Shown one piece after another: positions 1 to 9,000 of a stretch of 64,000 nucleotides of DNA. This stretch comes from an uncultured Lachnospiraceae bacterium. GTDB taxonomy: Bacteria > Bacillota > Clostridia > Lachnospirales > Lachnospiraceae. The translations under genes and the position numbers were made by a program. The notes under the pieces were generated by a model that worked only from the letters and a program-made list of their open reading frames with translations, was not told the origin of the DNA and made no database searches. Location of the stretch: assembly GCA_910586585.1 (NCBI GenBank), contig CAJUKA010000003.1:62001-126000 (forward strand). Reading direction: 5' to 3'. Within the stretch, counting starts at the first letter, position 1. Every line of letters begins with the position of its first letter.

Positions 1-914
1 GTCAGATAAATTTCTTCTATTGAAGCTTCTTTGCTTCCATACTCCAGTGTTTTCTGCGAACCGCCTTCTCTGTCAAGCTTCTGTTTCGCAGCTTTTGCCT
101 GGACTGCCTCCTGTACCTGTTCATCATTTAAGAGGCTTTGTTCTGATTTGGACTGCGGCAGTTCATACTGCCCCACCAGCACACGCTTGTAATCATCAAT
201 CATTTCCTTGGGAGAACCTTCTCCAAGCTTGATGCCTTGATTGAGCAAAATTACGCGGTCACAATACTTTGCAATACTGCTCAAATCATGGCTGACAATC
301 ATAATTGTTTTGCCCATCTGCTTGAATTCTTCAAACTTATGATAGCACTTTGCCTGAAAAAAAACATCTCCCACAGAAAGCGCTTCATCTACAATCAAAA
401 TTTCTGGATCAATATTGATTGCAACAGAAAAAGCAAGCCGGACAAACATACCGCTTGAATAGGTTTTTACAGGCTGATGCACATAGTCCCCAATATCTGC
501 AAAATCAAGAATATCCTGCATTCTTGTGCGAATTTCTTCCTCTGAAAAGCCATTCATCGTTCCATTGAGATAGATGTTCTCTATCCCGGTGTACTCCATA
601 TTGAACCCAGCGCCAAGCTCCAAAAGCGCCGAAATCCGACCGTTTACAGTGACATTTCCACTCGTAGGATTCAAAACACCTGTTATTATTTTTAAAATCG
701 TTGATTTGCCGGAACCATTCGTTCCGATAATTCCCACACATTCTCCCTGCCTGACAGCAAAGCTCACATCTGACAAAGCATGCGCCTCATGATATTTTTG
801 TTTTCTTGTCAGTCTTAACGCTTCTTTGAGCCTGTCTGTAGGTTTATCATACAATTTGTAAACCTTGCAGACATGCTCCACTGCGATTGCAGCTTCATCC
901 TTCTTCTCAATCAT
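1..914 (-). CDS. ABC transporter ATP-binding protein of glycan export (Wzt/TagH type), 3' end cut by window
   Basis: ATPase of an ABC-2 exporter that moves a finished lipid-linked glycan across the membrane. The frame opens at ATG 914 after AGAGG and stays open to the left edge, giving about 304 residues of a longer protein. Visible motifs are Walker A GTNGSGKST, an ABC signature YSSGM, Walker B ILIVDEALSVGD and the switch histidine in IVSHD. The residues before the nucleotide-binding core (KVYKLYDKPTDRLKEAL) match the N-terminal extension common in Wzt/TagH ATPases. After about residue 245 a Gln/Ser/Glu-rich linker begins, and a Wzt-type C-terminal carbohydrate-binding domain may follow outside the window. 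It starts 9 bases after the permease stop, so the two form a pair. Family call is firm; substrate is not known. Confidence 0.93.
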   Translation of the reverse strand, partial: MIEKKDEAAIAVEHVCKVYKLYDKPTDRLKEALRLTRKQKYHEAHALSDVSFAVRQGECVGIIGTNGSGKSTILKIITGVLNPTSGNVTVNGRISALLELGAGFNMEYTGIENIYLNGTMNGFSEEEIRTRMQDILDFADIGDYVHQPVKTYSSGMFVRLAFSVAINIDPEILIVDEALSVGDVFFQAKCYHKFEEFKQMGKTIMIVSHDLSSIAKYCDRVILLNQGIKLGEGSPKEMIDDYKRVLVGQYELPQSKSEQSLLNDEQVQEAVQAKAAKQKLDREGGSQKTLEYGSKEASIEEIYL

Positions 915-923
915 ATATACCTC

Positions 924-1754
924 TTAGAGCACATCCGCAAAATGCACCTTCAGCCTGCGGAACAGAAACATACCAAATGCAAAAAACACAATTGTTACTA
1001 TCCAGAAATATAAGGTCGCAGGCATGTCCTGCCAAAACCATGTTTTGGCAAACATCGCATTGCGATACCCATTCACAATATAAAATATTGGATTGCATTT
1101 CAAAATCGCCTGAAGCGCTGGTTCCCCGTCAAGATATGCTATATTCCACAAAATCGGCGTCGCCCACATTCCTATCTGCAAAAGAATATTTACAATCTGC
1201 ATCAAATCGCGGAAAAATATAAAAATCGAACACGTCACATAACTTAGGGCAAGTACAAACATAAACAGGCAGAAGCTAAAATAAATCAACTGAATCAAAT
1301 AAATATCCGGCTGATATCCATAGCAAAAATAAACGACCAGCATAAACATCACAAAAAAGATATGCGTAAAAGAAGCTGCCATCAGCTTCACCACCGGAAT
1401 AATACTGATCTGAAATACTACCTTTTTCACAAGATAACTATATTCCACAAGTGACGTAGTGCCGTTGCTGATGGCTTCGCTAAAATAAAACCATGGCACT
1501 AGACCGGCTGTCAGCCACAATACATATGGCGCCTCCACGCCAGTTGTCAATATCTCCTTTTTGTCTGCCATCATCAGATGCCCAAAGACAAACCAGTACA
1601 GCAGCACTGTGACAACCGGCTGTGTAAATGCCCAGATACGTCCAAGATATGAACCTGCATAGCGGTTTTTAAAGTCATTCTTTGCAAGCTTCCAGATTAG
1701 CTCTCTTGACTGCCACAGCTCGCCTGGCAGCGCCACAAGCCTGTTTTTTTTCAT
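924..1754 (-). CDS. ABC-2 type glycan exporter permease (Wzm/TagG type)
   Basis: Membrane subunit of the glycan exporter, 276 residues, with about six hydrophobic segments and the amphipathic N-terminal interface region (WQSRELIWKLAKNDFKNRYAGSYLG) typical of Wzm/TagG proteins. I chose ATG 1754 over an in-frame codon at 1859 because it overlaps the rmlC stop in an ATGA arrangement (bases 1751-1754), which suggests translational coupling. The longer version would run deep into rmlC and add residues unlike the family. It is followed 9 bases later by the ATPase. Together with the initiating sugar transferase in the window, this points to an ABC-dependent rather than Wzy-dependent route for at least one surface polymer. 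Confidence 0.93.
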   Translation of the reverse strand: MKKNRLVALPGELWQSRELIWKLAKNDFKNRYAGSYLGRIWAFTQPVVTVLLYWFVFGHLMMADKKEILTTGVEAPYVLWLTAGLVPWFYFSEAISNGTTSLVEYSYLVKKVVFQISIIPVVKLMAASFTHIFFVMFMLVVYFCYGYQPDIYLIQLIYFSFCLFMFVLALSYVTCSIFIFFRDLMQIVNILLQIGMWATPILWNIAYLDGEPALQAILKCNPIFYIVNGYRNAMFAKTWFWQDMPATLYFWIVTIVFFAFGMFLFRRLKVHFADVL

Positions 1755-2317
1755 CTTTTGAATCCCTTTATTCCGCTCCATTTTTGATCTCTGTCCAAAA
1801 TTGTAAGCTCCATTCCATCTGAAATCGGCCACTCTATTCCAATATCGGGATCGTTCCACAAAAGGCCGCCTTCATCATTGGGATGATAAAAGTCTGTACA
1901 TTTATAGCAGAACTCTGCATAATCCGAAAGCACCAAATAACCATGGGCAAAATTCTTTGGGACAAAGAACTGTTTCTTGTTCTCCTCTGACAGATGTACG
2001 CCATACCATTTTCCGTAAGTTTTTGAACCTTCTCTCAAATCAACTACTGCGTCATACACCTCACCTCGGACAACACGAACCAGTTTATCCTGTGGAAACT
2101 CTTTTTGGAAATGAAGCCCTCGAAGCACTCCTTTTTTAGATGAAGACTGATTATCCTGCACAAAAACCTGGTCAATTCCAGCTTCTTTGAAATCATTATA
2201 ATTATAAGTCTCCATAAAATAACCCCTGTTATCCCCAAAAACCTGCGGCGTTATCACTTTTAATCCTTCGATAACCATTCCGTCAACGACGCATTCCTCT
2301 ACTGTAATTTTTCCCAT
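1751..2317 (-). CDS. rmlC: dTDP-4-dehydrorhamnose 3,5-epimerase
   Basis: Third enzyme of dTDP-L-rhamnose synthesis; it epimerises dTDP-4-keto-6-deoxyglucose at C3 and C5. The protein has 188 residues, the usual length. It shows the cupin core with the conserved LRGLHFQ segment holding the catalytic His region, followed by DLREGSKTYGKW and HGYLVLSD, all family hallmarks. It lies between the GH25 gene and the exporter permease, overlapping the latter by 4 bases. rmlA and rmlB are upstream in the same operon. rmlD, the last pathway enzyme, is not in the window and may lie past the left edge. Confidence 0.96.
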   Translation of the reverse strand: MGKITVEECVVDGMVIEGLKVITPQVFGDNRGYFMETYNYNDFKEAGIDQVFVQDNQSSSKKGVLRGLHFQKEFPQDKLVRVVRGEVYDAVVDLREGSKTYGKWYGVHLSEENKKQFFVPKNFAHGYLVLSDYAEFCYKCTDFYHPNDEGGLLWNDPDIGIEWPISDGMELTILDRDQKWSGIKGFKR

Positions 2318-2342
2318 AGCTTTCTAATCCTTTCTTATTTTA

Positions 2343-3650
2343 TCACTCAATTCCTAAATAACTGATATTGAGGTCAACTCTTCCTTCGATTCCAGCAACA
2401 GAACCACTAGAAGTATACTGCCACATATCATAAGCACCCTCGTACTCTGGTGTCTGCCTGTACTCTGCAAGCCATATTTTCATAGGATTCAATTCATCCA
2501 TATTGAGATTATTGAGATACCAGTTGCGGCTTGCATAAACACCTGCCTCCAACTGCGCATTTTGAACCGTCTGGCAAAAAGCATTGACTACTGCGGTTCT
2601 TGTTGCAGGGTCAAGCTGATCTGCCCTTCCATTTCCGCCTGCACCTTCGGTATCAATAAAAATTGGATAATCCAGCTTCGTATCGCCAATCAGCTTCACC
2701 GCCATACTGGCTTCCTCAACCGCCTCCAAAAGGTCTGTTGCCTGTGTGAAGAAATACACTCCTACTTTGATGCCTGCTTTTTTTGCTCCTGTTAGATTCT
2801 TATAAAAATAAGGGTCCTCAATCAGCCGTCCAGAAGAAGAACCACGATAACCACAACGGATAATCGCAAAATCAACCCCTTCTGCTTTGACTATCTCCCA
2901 GTCAATTTCCCCATTCCATTTTGATACATCAATCCCAAGCGAAACGGCATTATCCCGCTCGTCTTCCATGTCCAGAAGCGCTGTATACTGCGAATCGTCT
3001 TCGTCCTCACTGTCAATTCCATCTTGTTGTGTATCCTCTTTTGCAACATCGACCTCAGATTCTGAATACACAAAATAACTAATGTCATCAATCACAGAAT
3101 ACGATACAATGGATTTTACATTGACAGTTACGGGATCAGCAGGCACGTGAAAACCTGGAAGCTCGCCCAGTGAAACTTTATAATCACCCGGCTTTATATC
3201 GGATATCAATATCACACCGTCTTGATCTTCATCTGCGTAGACGCCTGTATCCGCGACTTCTACCATAAACTCCTGTCCAGAAACAGGTTCCCCTTTCTCG
3301 TCAATAATCTTAACTCTGATATCACGTTCCGCCGAACTTGCCAACAAAGTCAGATTGCGCACAGGTTCCCCATTTTCATCAACCTCATCATATGTAGTCT
3401 GGCTGGAATTATTTGGTGTCTCAGCGTCAAAAAAACTGCTGTCTTTCAAAAAGGCAGACAAATCAACGCCATGCACCCTTCCATCCGGTTCTATCATCTG
3501 TCCGGAAGCACTCATTGCACCCTTTTCATTTGCTGCTTTGCTATCACCGCCCATAAAACGCTTATAATTTACTACCACAACCGCAGCCATAACCACTAGC
3601 AATGTACAGAGTACAATCAGTATTCCGATTTTTTTTCCTTTAGAGTCCAT
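2343..3650 (-). CDS. Membrane-anchored GH25 muramidase with SpaA/Cna-B-like domain
   Basis: Probable peptidoglycan-cleaving lysozyme of 435 residues. An N-terminal membrane anchor (about residues 8-28) is followed by a low-complexity stretch, a SpaA/Cna-B-like beta domain (about 105-175, starting VKIIDEKGEPVSG) and a C-terminal GH25 domain (about 225-430). The GH25 core keeps GIDVSKWNG, the acidic YPIFIDTE strand and DMWQYTSSG. ATG 3650 is preferred to a TTG at 3656 because AGAGG sits six bases ahead of it. It overlaps the end of rmlA by 11 bases. The architecture matches the C-terminal half of the giant GH25 protein at 6059-9751, so the two are paralogues. A wall hydrolase inside a rhamnose/exporter operon suggests wall remodelling coupled to polymer attachment or passage (inference). 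Confidence 0.9.
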   Translation of the reverse strand: MDSKGKKIGILIVLCTLLVVMAAVVVVNYKRFMGGDSKAANEKGAMSASGQMIEPDGRVHGVDLSAFLKDSSFFDAETPNNSSQTTYDEVDENGEPVRNLTLLASSAERDIRVKIIDEKGEPVSGQEFMVEVADTGVYADEDQDGVILISDIKPGDYKVSLGELPGFHVPADPVTVNVKSIVSYSVIDDISYFVYSESEVDVAKEDTQQDGIDSEDEDDSQYTALLDMEDERDNAVSLGIDVSKWNGEIDWEIVKAEGVDFAIIRCGYRGSSSGRLIEDPYFYKNLTGAKKAGIKVGVYFFTQATDLLEAVEEASMAVKLIGDTKLDYPIFIDTEGAGGNGRADQLDPATRTAVVNAFCQTVQNAQLEAGVYASRNWYLNNLNMDELNPMKIWLAEYRQTPEYEGAYDMWQYTSSGSVAGIEGRVDLNISYLGIE

Positions 3651-4509
3651 TTGCAACCTCTACTAGATATTTTCCATATTCAGTCTTCATAAGCGGCTCT
3701 GCTAACGTCAAAAGCTGCTCTCTTGTAATAAATCCTCTCTTGTAGGCAATCTCTTCGATACAGGAAATATATAGTCCCTGTCTTTTCTGAAATGCGCATA
3801 CAAAATCAGCCGCATCAAGAAGTGAGTCATGATTTCCTGTATCAAGCCATGCAAAACCACGCCCCATTGTCTCAACCGTCAAAGCGCCGCGTCTAAGGTA
3901 CTCATTGTTGATGCTTGTTATTTCGATTTCCCCTCTTGCAGACGGCTTGACATTTTTTGCAATCTCAACCACATCATTGTCATAAAAATAAAGCCCTGGC
4001 ACAGCATAGTTGCTCTTTGGATTTTGGGGCTTCTCTTCAATCGAAATTGCCTTTCCATCCTTGTCAAACTCTACAACGCCATATTCTCTTGGATCTCTGA
4101 CATAATACCCAAAGATTGTTGCTCCACTCTCCTTTGCCGCTACACGCTGCAAAAGCTTCGAAAAACTCTGTCCATAAAAAATATTGTCTCCAAGCACAAG
4201 TGCCACTGAATCATTTCCAATAAATTCAGCGCCTATGATAAACGCATCTGCAAGCCCTCTTGGCTGTTCCTGCACTGCGTATTCCATGTGAAGTCCTAAC
4301 TGCTCACCACTGCCAAACAATTCTTTAAAAACTGGTAAATCCCTTGGTGTAGAGATAATCAAAATCTCTCGAATGCCGGCAAGCATCAATGTTGAAAGCG
4401 GATAATAAATCATCGGCTTGTCATATACTGGCATAATCTGTTTTGAAATTGCTTTGGTAAGCGGATAAAGTCTTGTTCCTGCTCCTCCTGCTAAAATAAT
4501 CCCTTTCAT
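3640..4509 (-). CDS. rmlA: Glucose-1-phosphate thymidylyltransferase
   Basis: First step of dTDP-rhamnose synthesis: glucose-1-phosphate plus dTTP gives dTDP-glucose. 289 residues, the normal RmlA length. The nucleotide-binding start MKGIILAGGAGTRLYPLT, the VYDKPMIYYPLSTLM segment and the IEEKPQNPKSNYAVPGLYFYD region are classic. It follows rmlB after a 124-base gap that contains a stem-loop, and its stop overlaps the next gene. AAAGGG ahead of ATG 4509 supports the start. Confidence 0.97.
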   Translation of the reverse strand: MKGIILAGGAGTRLYPLTKAISKQIMPVYDKPMIYYPLSTLMLAGIREILIISTPRDLPVFKELFGSGEQLGLHMEYAVQEQPRGLADAFIIGAEFIGNDSVALVLGDNIFYGQSFSKLLQRVAAKESGATIFGYYVRDPREYGVVEFDKDGKAISIEEKPQNPKSNYAVPGLYFYDNDVVEIAKNVKPSARGEIEITSINNEYLRRGALTVETMGRGFAWLDTGNHDSLLDAADFVCAFQKRQGLYISCIEEIAYKRGFITREQLLTLAEPLMKTEYGKYLVEVANGL

Positions 4510-4582
4510 TTTTTACGTCCCTTTCCTACACGATTTACTCCCGAAATCTCTCCGAAACTCCGAGAGTCATTATCCCAAATTG

Positions 4583-4617
4583 GGGAACGCCATATCGCAA
4601 AGGATATTGACGTTCCC
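4583..4617. other. Stem-loop between rmlB and rmlA
   Basis: GGGAACG at 4583-4589 pairs with CGTTCCC at 4611-4617, enclosing a second small stem (ATATC/GATAT). It lies in the only sizeable gap of the rml operon and has no T-run on the transcribed strand, so it looks more like an RNA processing or stability element than a terminator. Function is unknown. Confidence 0.45.
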
Positions 4618-4633
4618 TGATGAATTGTTACGA

Positions 4634-5710
4634 TTATTTATACATTTCCTCATAGTACTTCTGATAATCGCCACTGGTAACATTTTTCATCCAGTTCTCA
4701 TGTTCAAAGTACCATTGAATTGTCTGCTTGATACCCTCTTTAAACATGGTTTCAGGTTCCCAGCCAATCTCGGCCTTAATTTTATCTGGCGCAATTGCAT
4801 AGCGTCTGTCATGGCCTTTTCTGTCTTCAACATAGGTAATCAAATCCTTTGAAACCAGTTTTTTTCTAGGGTCATTCTCAGAAAGCTGCTCCTGAAGTGT
4901 TTCTATGATGATATTGACAATTTCAATATTCTGCTTTTCATTGTGTCCGCCAATATTGTATGTCTCAAACAGTCTTCCCTGCTCCTGTACCATATCAATT
5001 GCTTTTGCATGGTCCTCCACATAAAGCCAGTCACGCACATTTTTGCCGTCTCCATATACAGGAAGCTTTTTGCCTTGCAGCGCATTGTTGATAATCAATG
5101 GAATCAGTTTTTCTGGGAACTGGTACGGTCCATAGTTGTTTGAGCAGTTTGTAATATTTGCCGGAAAATGATACGTATCCATATACGATTTTACCAGCAT
5201 GTCCGAGGAAGCTTTGCTTGCTGAATAGGGACTGTGCGGCGCATATGGCGTTGTCTCATAAAAGTACTCTCCCTCATTCTCAAGCGAACCATATACCTCG
5301 TCCGTTGATACATGAAGAAACTTTTTTCCTTCCTTGAAAGTTCCGTCCGGCTGCTCCCATGCCGCCTTTGCACTGTTGAGCATCACTGCGGTTCCAAGCA
5401 CATTGGTCATCACAAAAACTTCTGGATTTCGAATGCTTCTGTCTACATGGCTCTCTGCTGCAAAATGCACCACTCTGTCAATATCATTCTCTGCAAAAAT
5501 CTTGGCAATCGCTTCTTTATCCGTGATATCTGCTTTGACGAACGTATAGTTGTCTCTATTTTCAACACCTTTTAAATTCTCTAAATTTCCAGCATACGTC
5601 AGCGCGTCAACATTGATAATCTTGATATCATTGCCATACTTTTTGAACATATAATGAATGTAATTAGCGCCGATAAAGCCTGCGCCTCCGGTTACTAAAT
5701 AAGTTCTCAT
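4634..5710 (-). CDS. rmlB: dTDP-glucose 4,6-dehydratase
   Basis: Second enzyme of dTDP-rhamnose synthesis, a short-chain dehydrogenase/reductase that makes dTDP-4-keto-6-deoxyglucose. 358 residues. It shows the NAD-binding TGGAGFIGANY motif near the start, the STDEVYGSL segment, the catalytic YSASK tetrad motif and NCSNNYGPYQFPEKLIPL. ATG 5710 is preferred over ATG 5725 because GGAGGG lies just ahead of 5710 and overlaps the upstream ATG. It is the first gene of the rhamnose/export operon, behind a good promoter at 5756-5784. Confidence 0.97.
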   Translation of the reverse strand: MRTYLVTGGAGFIGANYIHYMFKKYGNDIKIINVDALTYAGNLENLKGVENRDNYTFVKADITDKEAIAKIFAENDIDRVVHFAAESHVDRSIRNPEVFVMTNVLGTAVMLNSAKAAWEQPDGTFKEGKKFLHVSTDEVYGSLENEGEYFYETTPYAPHSPYSASKASSDMLVKSYMDTYHFPANITNCSNNYGPYQFPEKLIPLIINNALQGKKLPVYGDGKNVRDWLYVEDHAKAIDMVQEQGRLFETYNIGGHNEKQNIEIVNIIIETLQEQLSENDPRKKLVSKDLITYVEDRKGHDRRYAIAPDKIKAEIGWEPETMFKEGIKQTIQWYFEHENWMKNVTSGDYQKYYEEMYK

Positions 5711-5755
5711 TTCATATCCCTCCATTTTGGGTCGATGTGTGTTGCTACTTGCTCC

Positions 5756-5784
5756 ATTTTATCCTAAAATGCCAAATATTGCAA
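5756..5784 (-). promoter_or_regulatory. Predicted sigma-A promoter of the rmlB operon
   Basis: On the minus strand there is a -35 TTGCAA (5779-5784), a 17-base spacer and a -10 TAAAAT (5756-5761), about 45 bases ahead of the rmlB start. The match and spacing are close to consensus. It sits between rmlB and the 155-bp mobile element, so that element lies just upstream of the operon promoter. Confidence 0.7.
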
Positions 5785-5797
5785 CCAAAGTATGGCT

Positions 5798-6012
5798 ATA
5801 TTTTTCTAAACACCTAAGCCATCGTTACAATTCACACTTACGCCAGATTTCTCATATACTTACAACGATTTCGGTGTGAATTGCAACAATTGATGCACAC
5901 AAAATGCTAAAAAGCACGCATTTTGGCGCTTGCTCCGACGCCATGCAGCAAGTGCATGGCGCGGGTGTGAAAAGTAACAAGCCATCAATAAAAGCAGGTG
6001 TTTAGAAAATAT
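5798..6012. repeat. Inverted repeat arms split by the 155-bp element
   Basis: The left arm 5798-5815 and right arm 5996-6012 are near-perfect inverted copies (AGGTGTTTAGAAA core, one base difference in the A/T run). If the 155-bp element and one target copy are removed, the arms become a stem of about 17 bp with an 18-base loop. Weaker similarity continues outside the arms. This may have been a terminator of the upstream GH25 gene or an older small element into which the MITE inserted. The rest of the 5711-6058 intergenic region holds only the rmlB promoter, the MITE and a 6-bp hairpin at 6038-6055. Confidence 0.6.
5824..5978. mobile_element. MITE-like element, copy 1 (155 bp, 8-bp target duplication)
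   Basis: A 155-bp non-coding element identical over its whole length to the reverse complement of 59530-59684. Its ends are imperfect inverted repeats (GTTACAATTCACAC and, inverted, GTTACTTTTCACAC). It is flanked by a perfect 8-bp direct repeat AAGCCATC at 5816-5823 and 5979-5986. Inside are a hairpin (GTTACAATTCACAC against GTGTGAATTGCAAC) and a GC-rich hairpin around GCCATGCAGCAAGTGCATGGC. It has no transposase, so it would need one from elsewhere in the genome. A 69-codon frame crosses it but has no support as a gene. Confidence 0.9.
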
Positions 6013-6058
6013 GATACACGCAAATTTGCATTGGATTAACACTTGAATCAGTGTTTCC

Positions 6059-9000
6059 CTAATATCCAAGATAGCTGTAATTCAAATCAACATTTCCTTT
6101 GATTCCGCTGATTTTGCCCTTGCTTGAATACTGCCACATATCATAACGGCCATTGTAAGTTGGCGCCGCTGAATACTGTGCAAGCCATATTTTATAATTT
6201 CCGATAGCACCCATATTCAGTTTGTCCTCAAACCATGTTTTTGATGCATAAATTCCTGGCTTATACCCGCCCGCAGCAACCGTCTGGCAAAAAGCATTTA
6301 CTACAGCAGTACGCGTCGCCTTGTCAATCTTGTCCGCACGTCCGCCGCTGGACTCTGTATCAATAAAAATCGGGTATGTAAGGTTATATCCCTTTGCAAG
6401 GCTAACAGCAAGCGATGCCTCCTTTACTGCCTCCACTTCATTAACCGCCTGTGAAAATACATAGATGCCAACCTTTAAGCCTGCTGCGGATGCACCCTTG
6501 ATATTTTTGATAAAATTCTCATCCTGAATCAATACGCCTGTAGCAGATCCTCTGTATCCGCAGCGGATAATAACATAATCAACGCCGGATGCTTTTACTG
6601 CATTCCAGTCAATATTGCCATTGTGTCTTGAAACATCAATACCAAACGTAGAACCGTTTACGGTTGTCGCAATCGCACCGTCTGCGCCAAAATTGTAGGT
6701 TACGCCTTGTATAATTTGTGTTCCTGTGACAACATTGCCGTTTTTGTCATAAAAATATGTCTTTCCGTCGATTGTCTGCCAGCCTGTATACACATATTGT
6801 ACCCCTGCTGCAATATAAAATTCAGTGTAGTTGTAATAATCTGCATATACTGCTTCCTGGTAGTTGCCATCCGTATTTTTAATATAAATCTGATTGCCAT
6901 TCTTATCCTTGAGCTTTGTTGTTGTATCTGATGATACATTGGAATTTACAGTTACTACACAAGCTGCTTTTACGGTATTTCCTTCCGCATTTTTCTCCTT
7001 GGTTGTCGCTGTAATCGTTGCGCTTCCTGCTGCCACACCTGTGACGACACCTTTTTCATCAACTGTGGCAACTTTCTTGTCAGACGTTTCCCATGTAACG
7101 CCTGCATCTGATTTATAATTCGAAACTGTCGCCGTAAGCGTTGTTGTCGCCCCAACAGAAATATACACATCCTTTGTTCTGTCAAGCGAAATGCTCAGCA
7201 CACCGCCGCCCGTTATACTTACTTCAACGCTGCTGCTAATGCTTAACTCCTTGCCGTCTGCGCCTTTGACGCCCAAGACTTTTCCTGTAATATGAACTTT
7301 TCCTGCTTTTACGCCCGTTACTTCACCGTCTGCATCGACTGTAGCAATGGCATTATCTGCACTCTCCCATGTTATATCCGGGAAATCCTCTGTGATTGTT
7401 TCCTTGCTTCCGTCATCCTTTGTATAAATCAGTTTGGCTGGTTTTACCGTCAGCGTTTCTCCAACTGCACACTGTTCCGCACTCTTAGAAAGTTCAAGGC
7501 TTCCCGATACAATCTTTGCCGCCTCAACTGTAACGACACATTCTGCACTCGCAGTTTCCGTTGTCTCTTCTGTTTTCTTTTCTGGCTGCGTCACCTTATT
7601 GTAGGTATATCCTATTATTTGGTCTGCTGCATCTTTTATTGGCGTGCATTTTGCTTTTTCTTCATCTGAAAGACTTTCATATTCCTCGACAGGAATTTCA
7701 AGGGTTTCTTCTACGGGGTCTTTTGATTCATAAGTGGTTGTAATCGTCTTTTTGGTAACCGTATACGTAATAATTGTCGTTCCGGCTGCCTTTGCCGTCA
7801 CCTTTCCACTGTTTACTGTTGCCACAGACTCATCTGATGAAGTCCACTCGGCGGTATATTTATATTCAATATCTCCTTCTTTGGAGTCAGTAAACGTTGT
7901 TCCCTTCAATTCTGCAGCAGCTCCTACATTCATCGTCACATTTGCCTTGTCAAGGGATACATTCAATGTGTCAAACAGCATTCTGGCTGCTGCCTTTGAT
8001 GTCTGTGAGGGATCTGCAATGGTATTTTTATCCACAAGCAGGAAGTTTTCTGAACCACTGACAGGAGTCTGTGTAGATTCTACCCATTCCACAGTATCTT
8101 TGAGAACTTCCTCTTCTTTGGCCGCATCGTTTTTCTGGGTATCTTCCACCGCCACATTAACCTGATTCTCAGTCTTTACTTCATCCTGTACATTGATTAC
8201 CACATATTCGACCTTATCCTTTACTGTTACCTGCTGCGGAGTGGTCGGAAATGTATATTTATCGGTTGAAGTAACGATTGCGTCAAACACTCCTGGGTTT
8301 ACATCTTTTGCATAAATAATTCCATCCATATCATCATCTGTAAGCACCAGTTTTTTCCCTTTTGCGCTTGTCAGCGTCACCTCAAAAACAGTCCCTGTAA
8401 TCAGTTCTCCCGTCTTGGAATCCGTAAAGCGTATCTTTAAGTCTTTTTCCACAGAAGTAAAGCTTACGTTCACATTATCTGCCTGTGGATTTTCTTCTTC
8501 CACCACTGCTATCGAAGAAATCTCTTCGATTGTGCTTTCTTCCTGTGCAAAATTTCCTAGAAGTGCCGCGTCTGACATTGCAAGCAGACCATCGCCGCCT
8601 ACGACGCCCATCTGTGTCAGCTCGCTCCCAATAGGCGCAAGCGCTTCAATCTGCTCGTTCACTTTTTTGTTTTGCATAAACATGCTCAAAATCACTACAG
8701 CAGCTACCACCAGGACAACCCCTGTGCATGTGAGGATCACGTCAAACGCCGACATATGACGCACCCAATGCTTCAGTCTTTCTGGAAAAGGAACGACTTT
8801 GCCATCAGACAGCATTCCGTCTGACCCAAAATCATCATCATGAAAATGATTGTCAAACTCCCCGTAAGCCGTATCAAAAGAATCATCATCATAATATTCG
8901 TCATCATAATACTCGTCCGACTCGTAATAATCCGCATCATCCTCAAAATTCTCGTATTCCGCGTCTTCGTAATAGCTTTCTGTATCTTCTGCATAATCCT

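Noticed and set aside
5860..6069. 69-codon minus-strand frame across the first MITE
   Set aside because: Its end is identical to a frame across the second copy only because the element is repeated; no ribosome site or family.
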